Source: Sophora flavescens
Taxonomy: Eukaryota > Streptophyta > Magnoliopsida > Fabales > Fabaceae
Reading direction: 5' to 3'
DNA length: 64,000 nt
NCBI GenBank assembly: GCA_030762895.1
Contig: CM061066.1
Coordinates: forward strand, 122,294,552 to 122,358,551
The notes under the pieces were generated by a model that was given only the letters and a program-made list of their open reading frames with translations, ran no database searches and was not told the origin of the DNA. The position numbers and the translations under genes were made by a program. Below are positions 11,833-23,589 of this stretch, piece by piece. Every line of letters starts with the position of its first letter. Within the stretch, counting starts at the first letter, position 1.

Positions 11833-13207
11833 TTTACGTCAGTTGTCTTAAACAACTGACGTTAAAAGTCATTGTTTAACGTCAGTTGTATTAAACAACT
11901 GACGTTAAATATTAATATTTTTTATTTAAAAACACTTTTAACGCCAGTTGTTGAATACAACTGATGTTAAAAGTGTTCTACAAAAATCATTCCTTTGACT
12001 ACTGTTCTACTTACCCATGACTACTGTGTCTTACCCATGCACATTGTAACCTCCTCTTAATGAGCATTAAGTTTATAGATCAGTTTTCAAGAAAATCAGC
12101 TAGTCTCTCTTCTCTATATAAAGTACCATTCTTCTGTATCAGTCTGTAATACACCCTCTTCTTTTCCTCTATATTTCATGCGTTTTCTATTCCTTCACAA
12201 AATGGCTGAGACTTTTGTTATTTCTTCCTATACCTAGACTTAAAGGTCTCTGTCTTAATGGTCAAAAAACTTCTGAGGTTGAGTAAATCACGTAACATGG
12301 ATGGTAAAGTTGAGTAAATCACGTAATGTGATTCCCTCACTTTATTTCATCCCAGTCATCCCTTTCACTCTGCTTTGGCTGCCAGTGACTGTGGATTCAA
12401 GATGATGCATCAACGAATTCCAGTGAAGGAGGTGATGCAAAGATCCCTTTCACTTTGCTTTCGCTGCTTGATGCATCCATTAATTTGAGTTTCTGAGGAC
12501 AGGACCGAGAAGAATAAATAATGTTGAAGCAGAAACTTTTTTATATTTTAGGGCTATGTTGCAGAAATTTTTTATCTTTTAATCATGTAATTGTAACTTA
12601 TGAATCGCTTCATTGAGATACGATTTGATTATACATATATAACTTGTTTTATGTTAAGTGTTTATTTATTTTAATTTGAACAAGAATTTGTTTACTAATT
12701 CAAGCTAATTAATTAAGATTAAAAATAAACTTGTTTAAATAAAAAAGTTTAGAAATAAACTGCACTATATGGAGTCACTTGCGTTAGGGTGACAACAGGT
12801 CATTTCAGATAGGGATATAAAATTATTTACGTCAGCTATTTATTTAACTGAAGTAAAAATGAAACTTTTAACGTCAGTTGTATAAACAACTAACGTTAAA
12901 AATAAATATTTTTTATTTAAAAACACTTTTAACATCAGTTGTATTCAACAACTGACGTTAAAAGTGTATAAGTTTCTGCAAAAACATTCATTCCTTTGAC
13001 TACTCTGCTACTTACCCATGACTACTATGCTACTTACCCATGCACTTTGCAACCTAATCCTCTTAACGAGCATTAAGTTTATAGATCAGTTTTCAAGAAA
13101 ATCAGAGAGTCTCTATTCTCTATATAAAGTGTCATTCTTTTGTATCAGTCTGTAATACACCCTCTTCTTTTCCTCTATATTTCGTGCGTTTTCTATTCCT
13201 TCACAAA

Positions 13208-13294
13208 ATGGCTCTGAGACTTTTGTTATTTCTTCCTATACCTAAACTTAAAGGTCTCTGTCTTAATGGTCAAAAAACTTCTGAGGTTGAGTAA
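13208..13294 (+). CDS. 28-residue ORF of tandem unit 2 (hypothetical)
   Basis: A short ORF opening MALRLLLFLPIPKLKG and ending at TAA. It lies about 85 bp downstream of TATATAAAG at 13121 and is conserved with two substitutions in unit 3 (14263-14349), but frameshifted in unit 1. A hydrophobic, arginine-bearing N-terminus followed by a short polar tail suggests the first exon of a captured gene (possibly an organelle- or secretion-targeted start) rather than a complete protein. Coding status is uncertain. Confidence 0.3.
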   Translation: MALRLLLFLPIPKLKGLCLNGQKTSEVE

Positions 13295-14262
13295 ATCACG
13301 TAACATTGATGGTAAGGTTGGGTGAATCACGTAATGTGACTCCATCACTTTATTTCATCCCCGTCATCCCTTTCACTTTGCTTTCGCTGCAAGTGACTGT
13401 GGATTCAAGACGATGCATCAAGGAATTCCAGTGAAGGAGGTGATGCAAAGATCCATTTCATCACTTTGCTTTCGCAGCTAGTGACTGTGGATTCACGATG
13501 CATCATGGAATTCAAGTGAGGGAGGAGATGCATCCATTGGAATTTCTGAGGACAGGACTGAGAAGAAAATGATGTTGAAGCAGAAACTTTTTTTATATTT
13601 TAGGGCTATGTTGCAGAAATTTTTTATCTTTTAATCATGTAATTGTAACTTATGAATCGCTTCAATGAGATACGATTTGATTATACATATAACTTGTTTT
13701 ATGTTAAGTGTTTATTTATTTTAATTTGCACAAGAATTTGTTTACTAATTCAAGCTAATTAATTAAGATTAAAAATAAACTTGTTTAAAAAAAAGTTTAG
13801 AAATAAACTGCACTATATATATGGATTGACCTGTGTTAAGAGTGAAAACAGGGCATTTCAGATAGGGATATAGGATTATTTACGTCAGCTATTTATTTAA
13901 CTGAAGTAAAAATCACACTGTTAACGTCAGTTGTATAAAAACTGACATTAAAAATAAATATTTTTTATTTTAAAAACACTTTTAACGTCAGTTGTATTAA
14001 ACAATTGATGTTAAAAGTGTATAAGTTTCTGCAAAAACATTCATTCCTTTGACTACTCTGCTACTTACCCATGACTGCTGTGCTACTTACCCATGCACAT
14101 TGTAACCTATAATCCTCTTTATGAGCATTAAGTTTATAGATCAATTTTCTAGAAAATCAGCTAGTCTCTCTTCTCTATATAAAGTATCATTCTTCTGTAT
14201 CAGTCTGTAATATAGCCTCTTCTTTTCCTCTATATTTCGTGCGTTTTCTATTCCTTCACAAA

Positions 14263-14349
14263 ATGGCTCTGAGACTTTTGTTGTTTCTTCCTATACCTAG
14301 ACTTAAAGGTCTCTGTCTTAATGATCAAAAAACTTCTGAGGTTGAGTAA
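14263..14349 (+). CDS. 28-residue ORF of tandem unit 3 (hypothetical)
   Basis: The equivalent of the unit 2 ORF, with K to R and G to D replacements. It keeps the TATA box about 87 bp upstream (near 14176) and the same stop context (GTTGAGTAA). The repeat of promoter, start and reading frame across units is the reason to list it; function is unknown. Confidence 0.3.
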   Translation: MALRLLLFLPIPRLKGLCLNDQKTSEVE

Positions 14350-14845
14350 ATCACGTAACATGGATGGTAAGGTTGGGTGAATCACGTAATGTGATTCCCT
14401 CACCTTATTTCATCCCATCCCTTCACTCTGCTTTGGCTGCCAGTGACTGTGGATCAGATGGAGCATCAAGGACTTCAAGTATGAGAGGAGATGCATCCAT
14501 TGGAGTTTCTGAGGACAGGATTGAGAAGAAAATGATGTTGAAGCAGAAACTTTTTTATATTTTAGTGCTATGTTGCAGAAATTTTTTATCTTTTAATCAT
14601 GTAATTGTAACTTATGAATCGCTTCAATGAGATATGATTTGATTATACATACAACTTGTTTTATGTTAAGTGTTTATTTATTTTAATTTGCACAAGAATT
14701 TGTTTACTAATTCAAGCTAATTAATTAACATTAAAAATAAACTTGTTTAAAAAAAAGGTTTAGAAATAAACTGCACTATATGGAGTGATCTGCGTTAAGA
14801 GTGACAACAGGGAGATGACAATGAAAGAAATGAGTTTCATAATTA

Positions 14846-15072
14846 TTTACGTTAGTTATTTATTTAACTGCCGTAAAAATCACACATTTAACGTCAGTCG
14901 TATAATCAACTGACGTTAAAAGTGTTAAAATCACTTTTAACGTCAGTTCTTTACACAACTGACGCAAATAGTGATTTTATATTTACAAAACTGCCACCGC
15001 CTCATTTTTAATGTCAAACATATGGTCAACTGACGTAAAACCTTCCCGTATATTACATTATTTCCACCGGTG
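14846..15072. repeat. CACTA right subterminal repeats and terminus
   Basis: Several ACGTCAG/CTGACGT motifs in both orientations (for example CGTCAGTCG and CAACTGACG near 14890-14915, and 14940-14965) lead to the right terminus CCACCGGTG at 15064-15072. The TSD ATA follows at 15073-15075. Confidence 0.8.
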
Positions 15073-16550
15073 ATAGGATTTATAGGCTAGAGATCTTTAA
15101 ACTTTCCAATCTCTTAGAATTAGCATCCAAATATCTTATGGAGCTCAAGTCCATGATCATCTTGGAAAAATGAAAGTAACACATACTAGCTTTAATAACA
15201 TAAAATAAACAAGTTATAAATCCTTAAATTTTCCAATCTCTTAGACTTAGCATCCAAATATCTTATGGAGCTCAAGTCCATGATCATCTTGGAAAAATGA
15301 AAGTAACACATACTAGCTTTAATAACATAAAATAAACAAGTTATAAATCCTTAAACTTTCCAATCTCTTATACTTAGCATCCAAATATCTTATGGAGCTC
15401 AAGTTCATGATCATCTTGGAAAAATGAAAGTAACACATACTAGCTTTAATAACATAAAATAATCAAGTTATTAGGAGTTCTAAATCCATGATCAATACTT
15501 AGAAAGTTGAAACATAGTATCCTAGGCCTACTTATTAATATTTTCCCCCCATCATAGGAACAAGCTATCAAAACTTCCAAGATTTATAGCTTCAAGATCA
15601 AGGGATAGTTAGAAACTCAAACACATGATCATATTCCAAAAGTTGAAACAAAAACTTCCTAGGTCACAAATGCAAGCATTCGGCCTTCATTGGAAGATAT
15701 GGATAGAGATTTTTGTTTTACACAACCTCTTAGTATGTGAAAATATAAGCTAATACAAGACTATAGAAAGTGGTTTCAACTCAAAAGGAGCTTTCTACCA
15801 TTTTAGAGAGATTTTAGAAGTTTAAAGCATATAAAGAACACATAAAGTAAACTAAGGAATAAAAGGTGAAACTTGCAAAAAGATTTATATGAGAGCATTA
15901 CCCTTAGTATAAGGAGGAACTTTAATGAAGAACTTAAGTAGAAAAGATGAATGAAACTAAAGCTTTAAAAGCTTGAACTTTTAGAAGAAAGGAAGAAGAT
16001 GAACTTTAATGGAGGTTGAAGGAGGAGGATGATGAAGTGAAGCTGAAAGGGGTATATATAGGGAGAGGGGGGAGAGTTCACGCCAAAGGGAGGTGAGGAG
16101 AGCTTGTTGAGCAAGCTTGGCGGTTTAATGCTTGATTGGATGGAGAAGAGAGAGAAATGACTTTTTGGATTAGAATAGTATTATAATTTGAAAAGTGTGA
16201 TGATTGTACTTTTAGAGTGTGTCAAAGCCCCTTTCATCATGCCTCCTTACTTCTTTTATGGTCCATAATCTGCTCCATTTGGTACCCGGTTGCATTTCCG
16301 ATCATAATTCTTCCGACGTTTTCTCCCGAATAAAATATTATATTTTATTTTCGCACGAAAATTTTCCAAATAACCAAGGTTGAAGGAAACATAATAAAAA
16401 CACTAACTATCTCGTTCACGGGTCAAAATTAGGTTTTCTGCACAGTAAACTTGTACCGGCAGTGAAAATGATCCTGAGTTTAATCTAAAATAAACATATT
16501 TAAATATGTATTTACTGCTACATAAAATATAGGAAAAACAGGGTGTTACA
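15073..16550 (-). repeat. Tekay 3' LTR, proximal part
   Basis: Continues the LTR after the CACTA insertion and matches 32580-34254. It ends at the plus-strand TGTTACA (minus strand TGTAACACCC), the conserved LTR start. The minus-strand segment just inside the element (16551-16575) is purine-rich (TTTTTAGAGGGG) and is the likely polypurine tract. 34100-34190 of the other LTR (about 90 bp) is missing here, near 16470. Confidence 0.88.
15097..15477. repeat. 127 bp tandem repeat, three units, in the 3' LTR
   Basis: Units begin at 15097, 15224 and 15351, each starting near 'ttaaactttccaatctc', and are nearly identical. The 5' LTR has about 3.8 units (32599-33083), so copy number changed after insertion. 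Confidence 0.9.
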
Positions 16551-16585
16551 ATACTACCCCTCTAAAAAGAATTTCGTCCTCGAAA

Positions 16586-17700
16586 TTACGCACCTTGAAA
16601 TAACTCAGGGTATTGCAATTTCATCTTGTCCTCCGCTTCCCATGTAGCTTCTCCGGTTGTCTCGTTCCAGATGACTTTGACTAAAGGGATTTGTTTACCT
16701 CTGAGCTGCTTCAGCATCTTATCCGCGATTCGTACCGGCGAAGTCTCGAAAGACAGGTTCTCTTTTAATTGTACTTTATCAGGTTTAATAACATGTGATG
16801 GATCAAGAATATACTTTCTCAATTGGGAGACATGGAAAACATCATGGATGTTGGAAAGAAAAGGAGGTAAAGATATTTTCTACACTACTGGACCTACCCG
16901 ATGAAGAATTTGGTAGGATCCAATGAATTTGGGAGTAAGCTTTCTGGATTTTATCACTCTGCCAATCCCAGTTGTTGGTGTGACTCTCAAGAACACATGC
17001 TCGTCTTCCTCAAACTCAAGAGGTCGTCGTCTCTTGTCAACGTAACTCTTCTGTCGACTTTGGGCCATCCGCATTTTCTCCTGGATCATCTTCACCTTCT
17101 CGGTCGTTTGTTGTACGATCTCTGGTCCTAACAGCAGACTCTCACCATCCTGGTACCAACACAAAGGTGTTCGGCATCGTCGACCATAAAAAGCCTCATA
17201 GGGTGCCATCCCTATACTTGAATGAAAATTGTTGTTGTAGGTGAATTCTATCAACGGTAGGAACTCATCCCAGCTCCCAGTTTCTTCCATCACACAAGCT
17301 CTTAGTAAATCTTCGAGTGATTGGATTGTCTTCTCTGACTGTCCGTCAGTCTGTGGATGATACGCAAAACTCAATTTGAGTTTTGTTCCCAACGAGTTTT
17401 GTAGTCCCTTCCAAAATTACGACGTAAACCATGGATCACTATCCGAAATGATACTCGAGGGAATACCGTGCAACCTGACAATCTCGTCGATGTACAACTG
17501 AGTCAGTCTTTTCATTGGGTACTTCATGTTGATAGCTAAAAAGTGAGCTGACTTGGTCAGTCGATCCACAATTACCCATATAGCCTCATGTCCCTTCCGA
17601 GTCCTTGTTAAGATGGTCACAAAGTCCATTGAAATACCATCCCACTTCCATTCTGGGATGTCCAATGATTTTAACATTCCTGCTGGCCTCTGGTGTTCAA
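16586..17700 (-). pseudogene. Tekay integrase and chromodomain-like tail
   Basis: On the minus strand from 17677, the integrase core begins 'WDGISMDFVTILTRTRKG' with the first catalytic Asp in MDFV. It continues through 'VDRLTKSAHF' and 'HGIPSSIISDSDPWFTS' (second Asp region) and then, after a stop near 17417, 'AYHPQTDGQSEKTIQSLE' with the catalytic Glu. 16880-17000 is the GPY/F-like region. The segment 16822-16586 carries 'IPLVKVIWNETTGEATWE' and 'YPELF', the chromodomain-like tail of Tekay elements. Stops at about 17415 and 16880 and a frameshift between segments make it non-functional. Confidence 0.9.
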
Positions 17701-18520
17701 TCTTACCACCAGTATAACTTCTTGAGATCTTGATACATTTTTGTGGCTCCTGGGTGTAAACTCAGCTTTCTCCTTTGAGCCTCCTCTAAAATCAACATCC
17801 TGAGCTCGGCGTCATCTGGTATACAGATTCTTTCACTGAATCTCAAAATTCCATTCGTTCCTTCTCTGAATTATGACAGTGCTCCTTGTCGCACTAAGTC
17901 CCTTTCTTCCTACAGATACTGATCACTCTCTTGTTTCTCTTTTATTTGTTCCATCAATCCGTTCGAAACGGTGATCCTATTCAGACACAGTCTTACCGAA
18001 AATGTCTTAACTGACAAACTTAGATCCCAGAATTGTTCCAACAATCCCTGCTCTTTAACCATCATTAGTGACACGTGTATTGACTTCCTGCTTAGTGCAT
18101 CCGCCACCACATTCGGCTTTCCAGGGTGATACTATAGTTGAAAGTCATAGTCCTTCAAAAACTCCAACCAACGCCTCTGACACATGTTCAACTCCTTCTG
18201 GTCGAAGAGGTACTTCAAACTCTTGTGGTCACTGAAAACATTAAAAGTAGCTCCATACAAATAATGCCTCCAGATCTTCAGGGCAAAGACTACCGCTGCT
18301 AACTCCAAGTCATGCGTCGAGTAATTCCTTTCGTGAATCTTCAACTGCCTTGAAGCATATGCTACGACCTTTCGGTTCTACATCAGCACAAAACCCAATC
18401 CCTGATGTGAAGCATCACAATAAACCTCAAAAGATTCCTTAGGATCGGGTAGGATCAACACGGGTGAGGTCGTCAACCTTCTCTTAAGATCTTGGAAACT
18501 TCTTTCACAAGCCTCCGTCT
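17700..18520 (-). pseudogene. Tekay RNase H and integrase zinc-finger region
   Basis: 18344-18132 encodes 'HDLELAAVVFALKIWRHYL' and 'VFSDHKSLKYLFDQKELN', the classic gypsy RNase H signature with the DHKSL motif. A stop interrupts 'DYDFQL*YHPGKPN', and 'VVADALSRK' follows near 18110. 17900-17700 corresponds to the degenerate integrase N-terminal zinc region. Several in-frame stops show decay. Confidence 0.85.
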
Positions 18521-19440
18521 AGACAAACGCTTGGTCTTTCCGAGTTAACTGGGTAAGGGGTCCCACTATCTTGGAAAATCCCTCAATGAATCTCCTATAG
18601 TAGCCCGCTAAACCCACAAAGCTACGGATTTCAGTTGCCGTTGTTGGCCTTTTCCATTCTAAATCAGCCTCGACTTTTGACGGATCCACTGCGATTCCTT
18701 CGCATGATATTACATGACCTAAGAATTGCACTTGGTCCAACCAGAATTCGTACTTTTTTAGCTTCGCATAGAGTTGCTTCTCTTTCAAGGTCTGAAGAAC
18801 AATGCTGAGATGTTCAGCATGCCTTTCCTTGTTTGGAGAATAGATCAGAATATCGTCAATGAAGACGACAACAAATTGATCTAAGTAAGGACGAAAAATC
18901 TTATTCATGTAATCCATGAATATGGTAGGAGCATTCGTCACTCCAAACGGCATCACTTGGTACTCATAATGACCGTATCATGTTCGAAACGCTGTCTTTG
19001 GGACATCCTCTGCTTTCACACGAATCTGATGGTAGCCTGACCGTAAATCTATTTTCGAGAATACGGTCGCGCCACGCAACTGGTCCATGGGATCATCAAT
19101 TCTTGGGAGCGAATATCTGTTCTTGATCGTAACCTTGTTCAACTGCCGAAAATCTACACAGAGTCGAGAAGTCCCATCCTTCTTCTTTACTAACAGAACT
19201 GGAGCTCCTCATGGCGATACATTGGGTCGGATGAATTCCTTTCTCATCAACTCTTCAAGTTGTTCCTTAAGGGTTTATAACTCCGATGGTGACATGCGAT
19301 ACGGTGCCATGGATAACGGTCCAGTGCCGGAATCAGATCAATTGCGAACTCGATATCTCAAACAGGCGGTTGACCAGGTACATCCTCAGGAAAAACTTCC
19401 GGAAACTCATTGACGACAGGTACGGACTCTAAGTCTAACT
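18519..19440 (-). pseudogene. Tekay reverse transcriptase
   Basis: Reads from 'VNEFPEVFPEDVPGQPP' (near 19400) into the RT palm. '19140-18960' gives 'VTIKNRYSLPRIDD', 'KIDLRSGYHQIRV' and a TGA in 'TAFRT*YGHYEY', probably from CGA. It then continues as an open segment 18956-18519 with 'MPFGVTNAPTIFMDYMN' and the intact catalytic 'FIDDILIYS'. The start of the RT is damaged by stops near 19240. It is full length for a gypsy RT but not translatable as one protein. Confidence 0.9.
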
Positions 19441-21084
19441 CACTCTTAACATCTAAGGAGAACAGCAACATGTAACCTTGAGCTCCCCCTTTCAAAGAAG
19501 CTCTTACCTGACTAGCAGATAGTAATCCAGAAATCCCATCCCTAAAGACTAAGGTTCTTTGAGCACAGTCTATCAGGATATGGTTGGAAGATAACCAATC
19601 CATGCCTAGAATTACATCTAGTTGTATTAAAGCTAAACAGACTAAATCTACAAGACAGTGTGAACGCGCTGTCGCCACGCGCCAAAAGGAACGAGCGTTT
19701 ACAAAATAATGTAGATAGGGAAGCGACAACTCGAGTATCGTCTCACAAGGACTCTTAGGTTGCTATTATTAACAGAAAATCAGTTTTTGGGGGGGGGGGG
19801 GGGGGGTTTGGATTGGGATACAAATAAGGAAACAAAATAATAACAGAGCTATGAAGACAAAGCAGTTTAAGAGATTAACAAATAAACTAAAGACGATCAA
19901 CCTACTGTTCTCGATTTCCCACTATCATTGGTTTATATAATTCCAAGCCCTAAGCAGATTCTAATCCCCTCCCGGTTGTAGCAACAATTTACAAGTGAAA
20001 CCACTACTACAGATATATGTCCCTATTCCCGAATTAAGCAAACGGGGTGAAGCACTCATGAACTAAGCGAACATGATTGAACACACGCGAATTAAGCAAA
20101 CGCGATTATGTATAGGAACATAACATCACCGAAATAAATCAATACAACACTATACACTCCTGAATTAAGCAAACAGAAATATATAGCATAGTATTGAAAA
20201 GAGAAAAGCAAATAAAACAGGGATTACAAAACCTCAAGCGTGGTAATGGAAACCAAACACAGTAGATTAATCTAGGAGACTAGCTCTCCATTACAGAAAT
20301 AAACACAAAAGAAAAGAAAAGAAAAGAAAATAAACTACTACTACTAAAGCTAGCTACCTCTTCAGTTCTGTCTAAAACTGACTTATATACAGAATCTGGA
20401 ATCAGCGGACTCGCGAGGCGAACGCTGTCTCGCGAGGCGAATCTTCAACTTTTGGTATTCTCGCGAGGCGAAACTCTTCAATTTCCAAACTGCCACAGCC
20501 GTGACCTTTAGCATGCATAAACCGTGCTGACTTTTGGTCTTCAGGGTTGGATTACTCGCGAGGCGAGTCAAGTCTTCGCGGGGCGAGACAGAATGGTTGG
20601 CAATTTCTGGAACAGTCACCTTCTGGTTCGCGAGGTGAACATCCTTCTCGCAGGGCGAAAGATCCAGATTTATTTCTTTTTATTAACCCTGAAAACAGAA
20701 AATAGCATAAGTACTTTATTTAACTCTAAATCAGCCAAATTAACCTAAAAATACTTTACAGACTCAAAAAATTTGCTTAAAGACAATCAAGTCTAATTTG
20801 GGTGAAAATGATATAAAATTAGCACAAAGCCAAGGTTTTTATTAGTTATAAAACCAGTCAACCAGAGGCTCATCACAGTGCCTATCCTGAACAATGATAG
20901 GACAATTTAAGCAAACAGAATTAACAGTTACTGGCTCAGCCATTGGGGTAGAAACAATCGAGTTATATGGTAAGGAAGAAATAAGCAAGTCTAGAAGTTT
21001 CACACGATCCATTGAGATAAAAGAATGAGTTGAACCTGAATCGAAAAGTACAGTTAAAATATTACCAGCTAAATCGCACTTACC
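19441..21084 (-). pseudogene. Tekay protease, split by a solo LTR
   Basis: The minus strand 21084-20881 contains 'LFDSGSTHSFIS', the aspartic protease active site (DSG). The domain is cut at 20880 by the solo LTR and resumes at 19660 with 'LDVILGMDWLSSNHILIDC', the conserved flap/C-terminal part. Removing the insertion and one CAGTG copy restores continuity. Upstream, a TAG at 21085 separates it from gag (probably CAG in the ancestor). Confidence 0.9.
19661..20875 (-). mobile_element. Solo LTR of an Athila-like element
   Basis: It is 1,215 bp with TG...CA ends and is flanked by CAGTG at 19656-19660 and 20876-20880. On the minus strand it starts TGATGAG, as do the Athila-like LTRs at 21927 and 27593, and ends near 'GGCGACAGCGCGTTCA'. 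No internal coding region is present, so it arose by LTR-LTR recombination. It contains a poly-G run of about 20 (19787-19806) and repeated TCGCGAGGCGA-type palindromes (20410-20660). Confidence 0.85.
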
Positions 21085-21926
21085 CTACACCAGATTAGCG
21101 GAATTTGATGCTTCAGCTCCACTCATCGTATACACTCGCCCTTTAGCACTCGGCTTGCTTGCTTTGGCATGATTGGTAGCTGGTTCTCTTTTCGGTGCTC
21201 TGCAGTCCCTGGCTATGTGCATCATACGATTGCAGTTAAAGCACTTCATCTCTTTCCCAGGGCACGTATCAGCTAGATGACTGGGATCTCCGCACCGGTA
21301 ACACTTCCTCTCTCGGCCTTGATTATTATTTCTCTGGTCTCTACTTCCCGTTCCCGAAGTACCGGAACGATGTTGTTGCTGCTGTTTCTGATTGTTACTG
21401 GGTGATTGGTAATATGTCTTCCTCTGGTTCTGCTTCCAATTTTGGTTTTGTCCCTGATATTGACTATTGGGATGAACGGGTCCTCCAACATTTCCCCTGC
21501 TATCTCGCCCCTTGCGCATCAGTTCTACCTTTCGGCATTTCTCTACCAGGGCTTGGAAATTCCTGATTTCCAAGGGCATCATAGATTCCTTGATCTCGAA
21601 GCACAGACCGGTTTCGAACCTTTCGCACTTCCAGTCCTCATCGGGGTTGTTCTGGAAAAAGTGGAAATATTTGGCAAGGGACTCAAACCTTGCCGCATAT
21701 TCCCCCACCGTCATGTCCCGCTGACTCAGCCTCAGGAATTCCCGCTCTTTCACTATCCTAGCACTTTGGGGAAAATATTTGTCCAGGAATTTGTGGCGAA
21801 ATACTCCCCAGGTGATTGCCTGATGCTCGGCTATTAGCATTTGTCTAGTGCCCTTCCACTAGTATTCAGCATCTCCAATCAGTTGGAATGTTGCGTAAGG
21901 CACCTTTGCTTCTTCCGGGGTGTGCA
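21085..21926 (-). pseudogene. Tekay gag C-terminal part with zinc knuckles
   Basis: Continues gag after the Athila-like insertion. The minus strand has 'HKFLDKYFPQSARIVKERE' and 'GEYAARFESLAKYF', the retrotransposon gag core, then a Gln/Asn-rich linker. Two CCHC-like knuckles follow ('CYRCGDPSHLADTC', 'CFNCNRMMHIARDC'), the second with M-M in place of the usual Gly-His spacing residue. A TAG near 21860 replaces a Trp or Tyr codon. The first part of gag is at 29351-29073. Confidence 0.88.
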
Positions 21927-23424
21927 TGATGAGTGTGATTTCACCTCATCTTTGTCTATCATTTTTTCATGCATTTTCATGTAGTTTAGGCATATTTAAT
22001 TTTATTTTTGGTTAATTTTCCTTTGGAACGGGTAAGGCGGTTTTCGTGGTGTTGTTTTGCAGAAATCAAGGGTAAAATGCTCAAGATAAACCATGATGGA
22101 GTTTGGATGAAAATAGGGCTTGAAAAGTGAAGAAAATGAGCCAAACAGAGCCCATCACGGCCTAGCCGTGATGCCCATCACGGCCTAGCCGTGATGCCCA
22201 TCACGGCCATGATCGAGCAAAACTGAAAAGGAAGAAAGGCTGAAGTTAGAGTCTGTCACGGCCTAGCCGTGATAACCATCACGGCCATGACCTAAAACCC
22301 CCATAAGTCAGAGCACATCACGGCCTAGCCGTAATATTCATCATGGCCATGAAAAGAAGGCTCGCGTCGCGAGCATACTTTCGCGTCGCGAAAGTTCTGA
22401 ACTCCAAAGAACAGCTCAAGGCAAAAGCCGTCACGGCCTTCCCGTGATGGCCATCACGGTCGTGACGCGCATTACTTGGACCTGAAGCAACTGAATTGGA
22501 TCAGATTTTGAGTTAGATTGGGATTCCAACTTCCCACATCTATAAATAAGGACTAGGCAGAGGCAGAGGATACATTGACATACATATTGACACACACATA
22601 GACTTAGGTTACATTTTAGGATCTATCTTCTTCTTCCTCCTCTCCATTCTGATTTGTAATTTTCATGATGTTGTCAACCAAGCTTGTCATCTCCATGGCA
22701 AGGCTGGAGTAGTAGTTTGTTTCTAGGGATTGGGGCTATGCCCAGGCTTTGTTTATGATGTTAATTTGATGTAATATCTTTGATAATTTCGATTTTGCTT
22801 TAGATCTGATTTCTAGTGTGTTAATCACTCGTAAATTCGGCGGCCGCTTATTCGCGAGACGTAGATATTCTAAGGAGGAACCTAGCGGTGAACTTAGGTG
22901 TCGGATCTATAGAGTCAGACTTGGGACTGAAATCACGAGAGTTAGAAGCCGTCCCTCAAGGATCAACGAGTTGTCATGAAACGCAAAGGGTCCAATCTGA
23001 GATCGACTACCACGAGAGTAGGGGTTGGGTCAATTGGGCACGGTTTTTGTAACCCGAGAGGGAGCTTAAGCTATTAGAGGTTAAACTCGCCTTCAAGGCA
23101 ATTTCGTTAATTAACAAGGGTAAATCAGATTAGTAACATAAACAGCCTCGTAGGTAACCCAAATCCCTAGGAATCCATTTAGATCCAAAAACCCATAAAC
23201 AATTTACTTTCTGTTTTATTTGTCTTCTGTTTACTTATCTCTTAATTCAAAAATCAAAAATCCTTTTTCAAATCCTTTTTATACAGTCCAGATTTACCCA
23301 GTTTGAAAATTAATTGCGATTTGAGATCACAGTCTCTGTGGGATCGATATCTTTTATTACTTGGCGACAGTCCGGTACACTTGCCGGATCGCACAAGCGC
23401 TCGCTCGACGCGCGCACGCTGTCA
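21927..23424 (+). repeat. Athila-like 5' LTR
   Basis: 1,498 bp, starting TGATGAGTGTG and ending CACGCTGTCA. It contains an array of GC palindromes (22155-22460): ATCACGGCCTAGCCGTGAT repeats, GCTCGCGTCGCGAGC and CTTTCGCGTCGCGAAAG. 'TCTATAAATAAGG' (22541) is a good TATA-box candidate. It is 23 bp longer than the 3' LTR because one palindrome unit is duplicated. Confidence 0.92.
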
Positions 23425-23589
23425 AGTTTTTGGCGTCGTTGCCGGGGACTGTGCGTTTTCGAATCTCAATTCAATTTTTGAATTGATTTTTCTGGACCTT
23501 TTACTTTTATTTATTTATTTAATTTTTATATCTGGAAAAAAAAATCAAAATTTCTTTCCTTCTAGTGTATCCATCTCTCTGTGTGTTAT

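Larger units (their letters stand above)
11833..14845. repeat. Three ~1 kb tandem units inside the CACTA, each with a mini-gene
   Basis: Units start at 11833, 12826 and 13878; a fourth begins at 14846 but runs into the element end. Each opens with subterminal ACGTCAG/CTGACGT motifs. A TATA box (TATATAAAG near 12116, 13121, 14176) follows, then about 85 bp later an ATG in an 'acaaaATGGCT' context. Units 2 and 3 encode the same 28-residue ORF (13208-13294 and 14263-14349, starting MALRLLLFLPIP). In unit 1 a two-base deletion truncates it (12202-12237). Each unit ends in an AT-rich 3'-UTR-like stretch. I do not recognise the product. Confidence 0.8.
4467..15072 (-). mobile_element. CACTA (En/Spm) transposon, 10.6 kb
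   Basis: The left end is CACTAGTGCAATAATTG and the right end inverts to CACCGGTGGAAATAATG, a clear imperfect TIR pair. Flanking 3 bp duplications are ATA at 4464-4466 and 15073-15075, the usual CACTA TSD length. The paralogous LTR near 32578-32582 shows the uninterrupted site with one ATA. The ends are packed with subterminal motifs of the form TTAACGTCAGTTG and its inverse. Genes lie on the minus strand: Transposase_21 (11118-8091), then a Transposase_24/Ulp1 gene (about 7960-5036). Both are decayed. Confidence 0.93.

Noticed and set aside
15097..15477. CRISPR-like array
   Set aside because: The repeats are head-to-tail without unique spacers, lie in an LTR, and the genome is a plant's.
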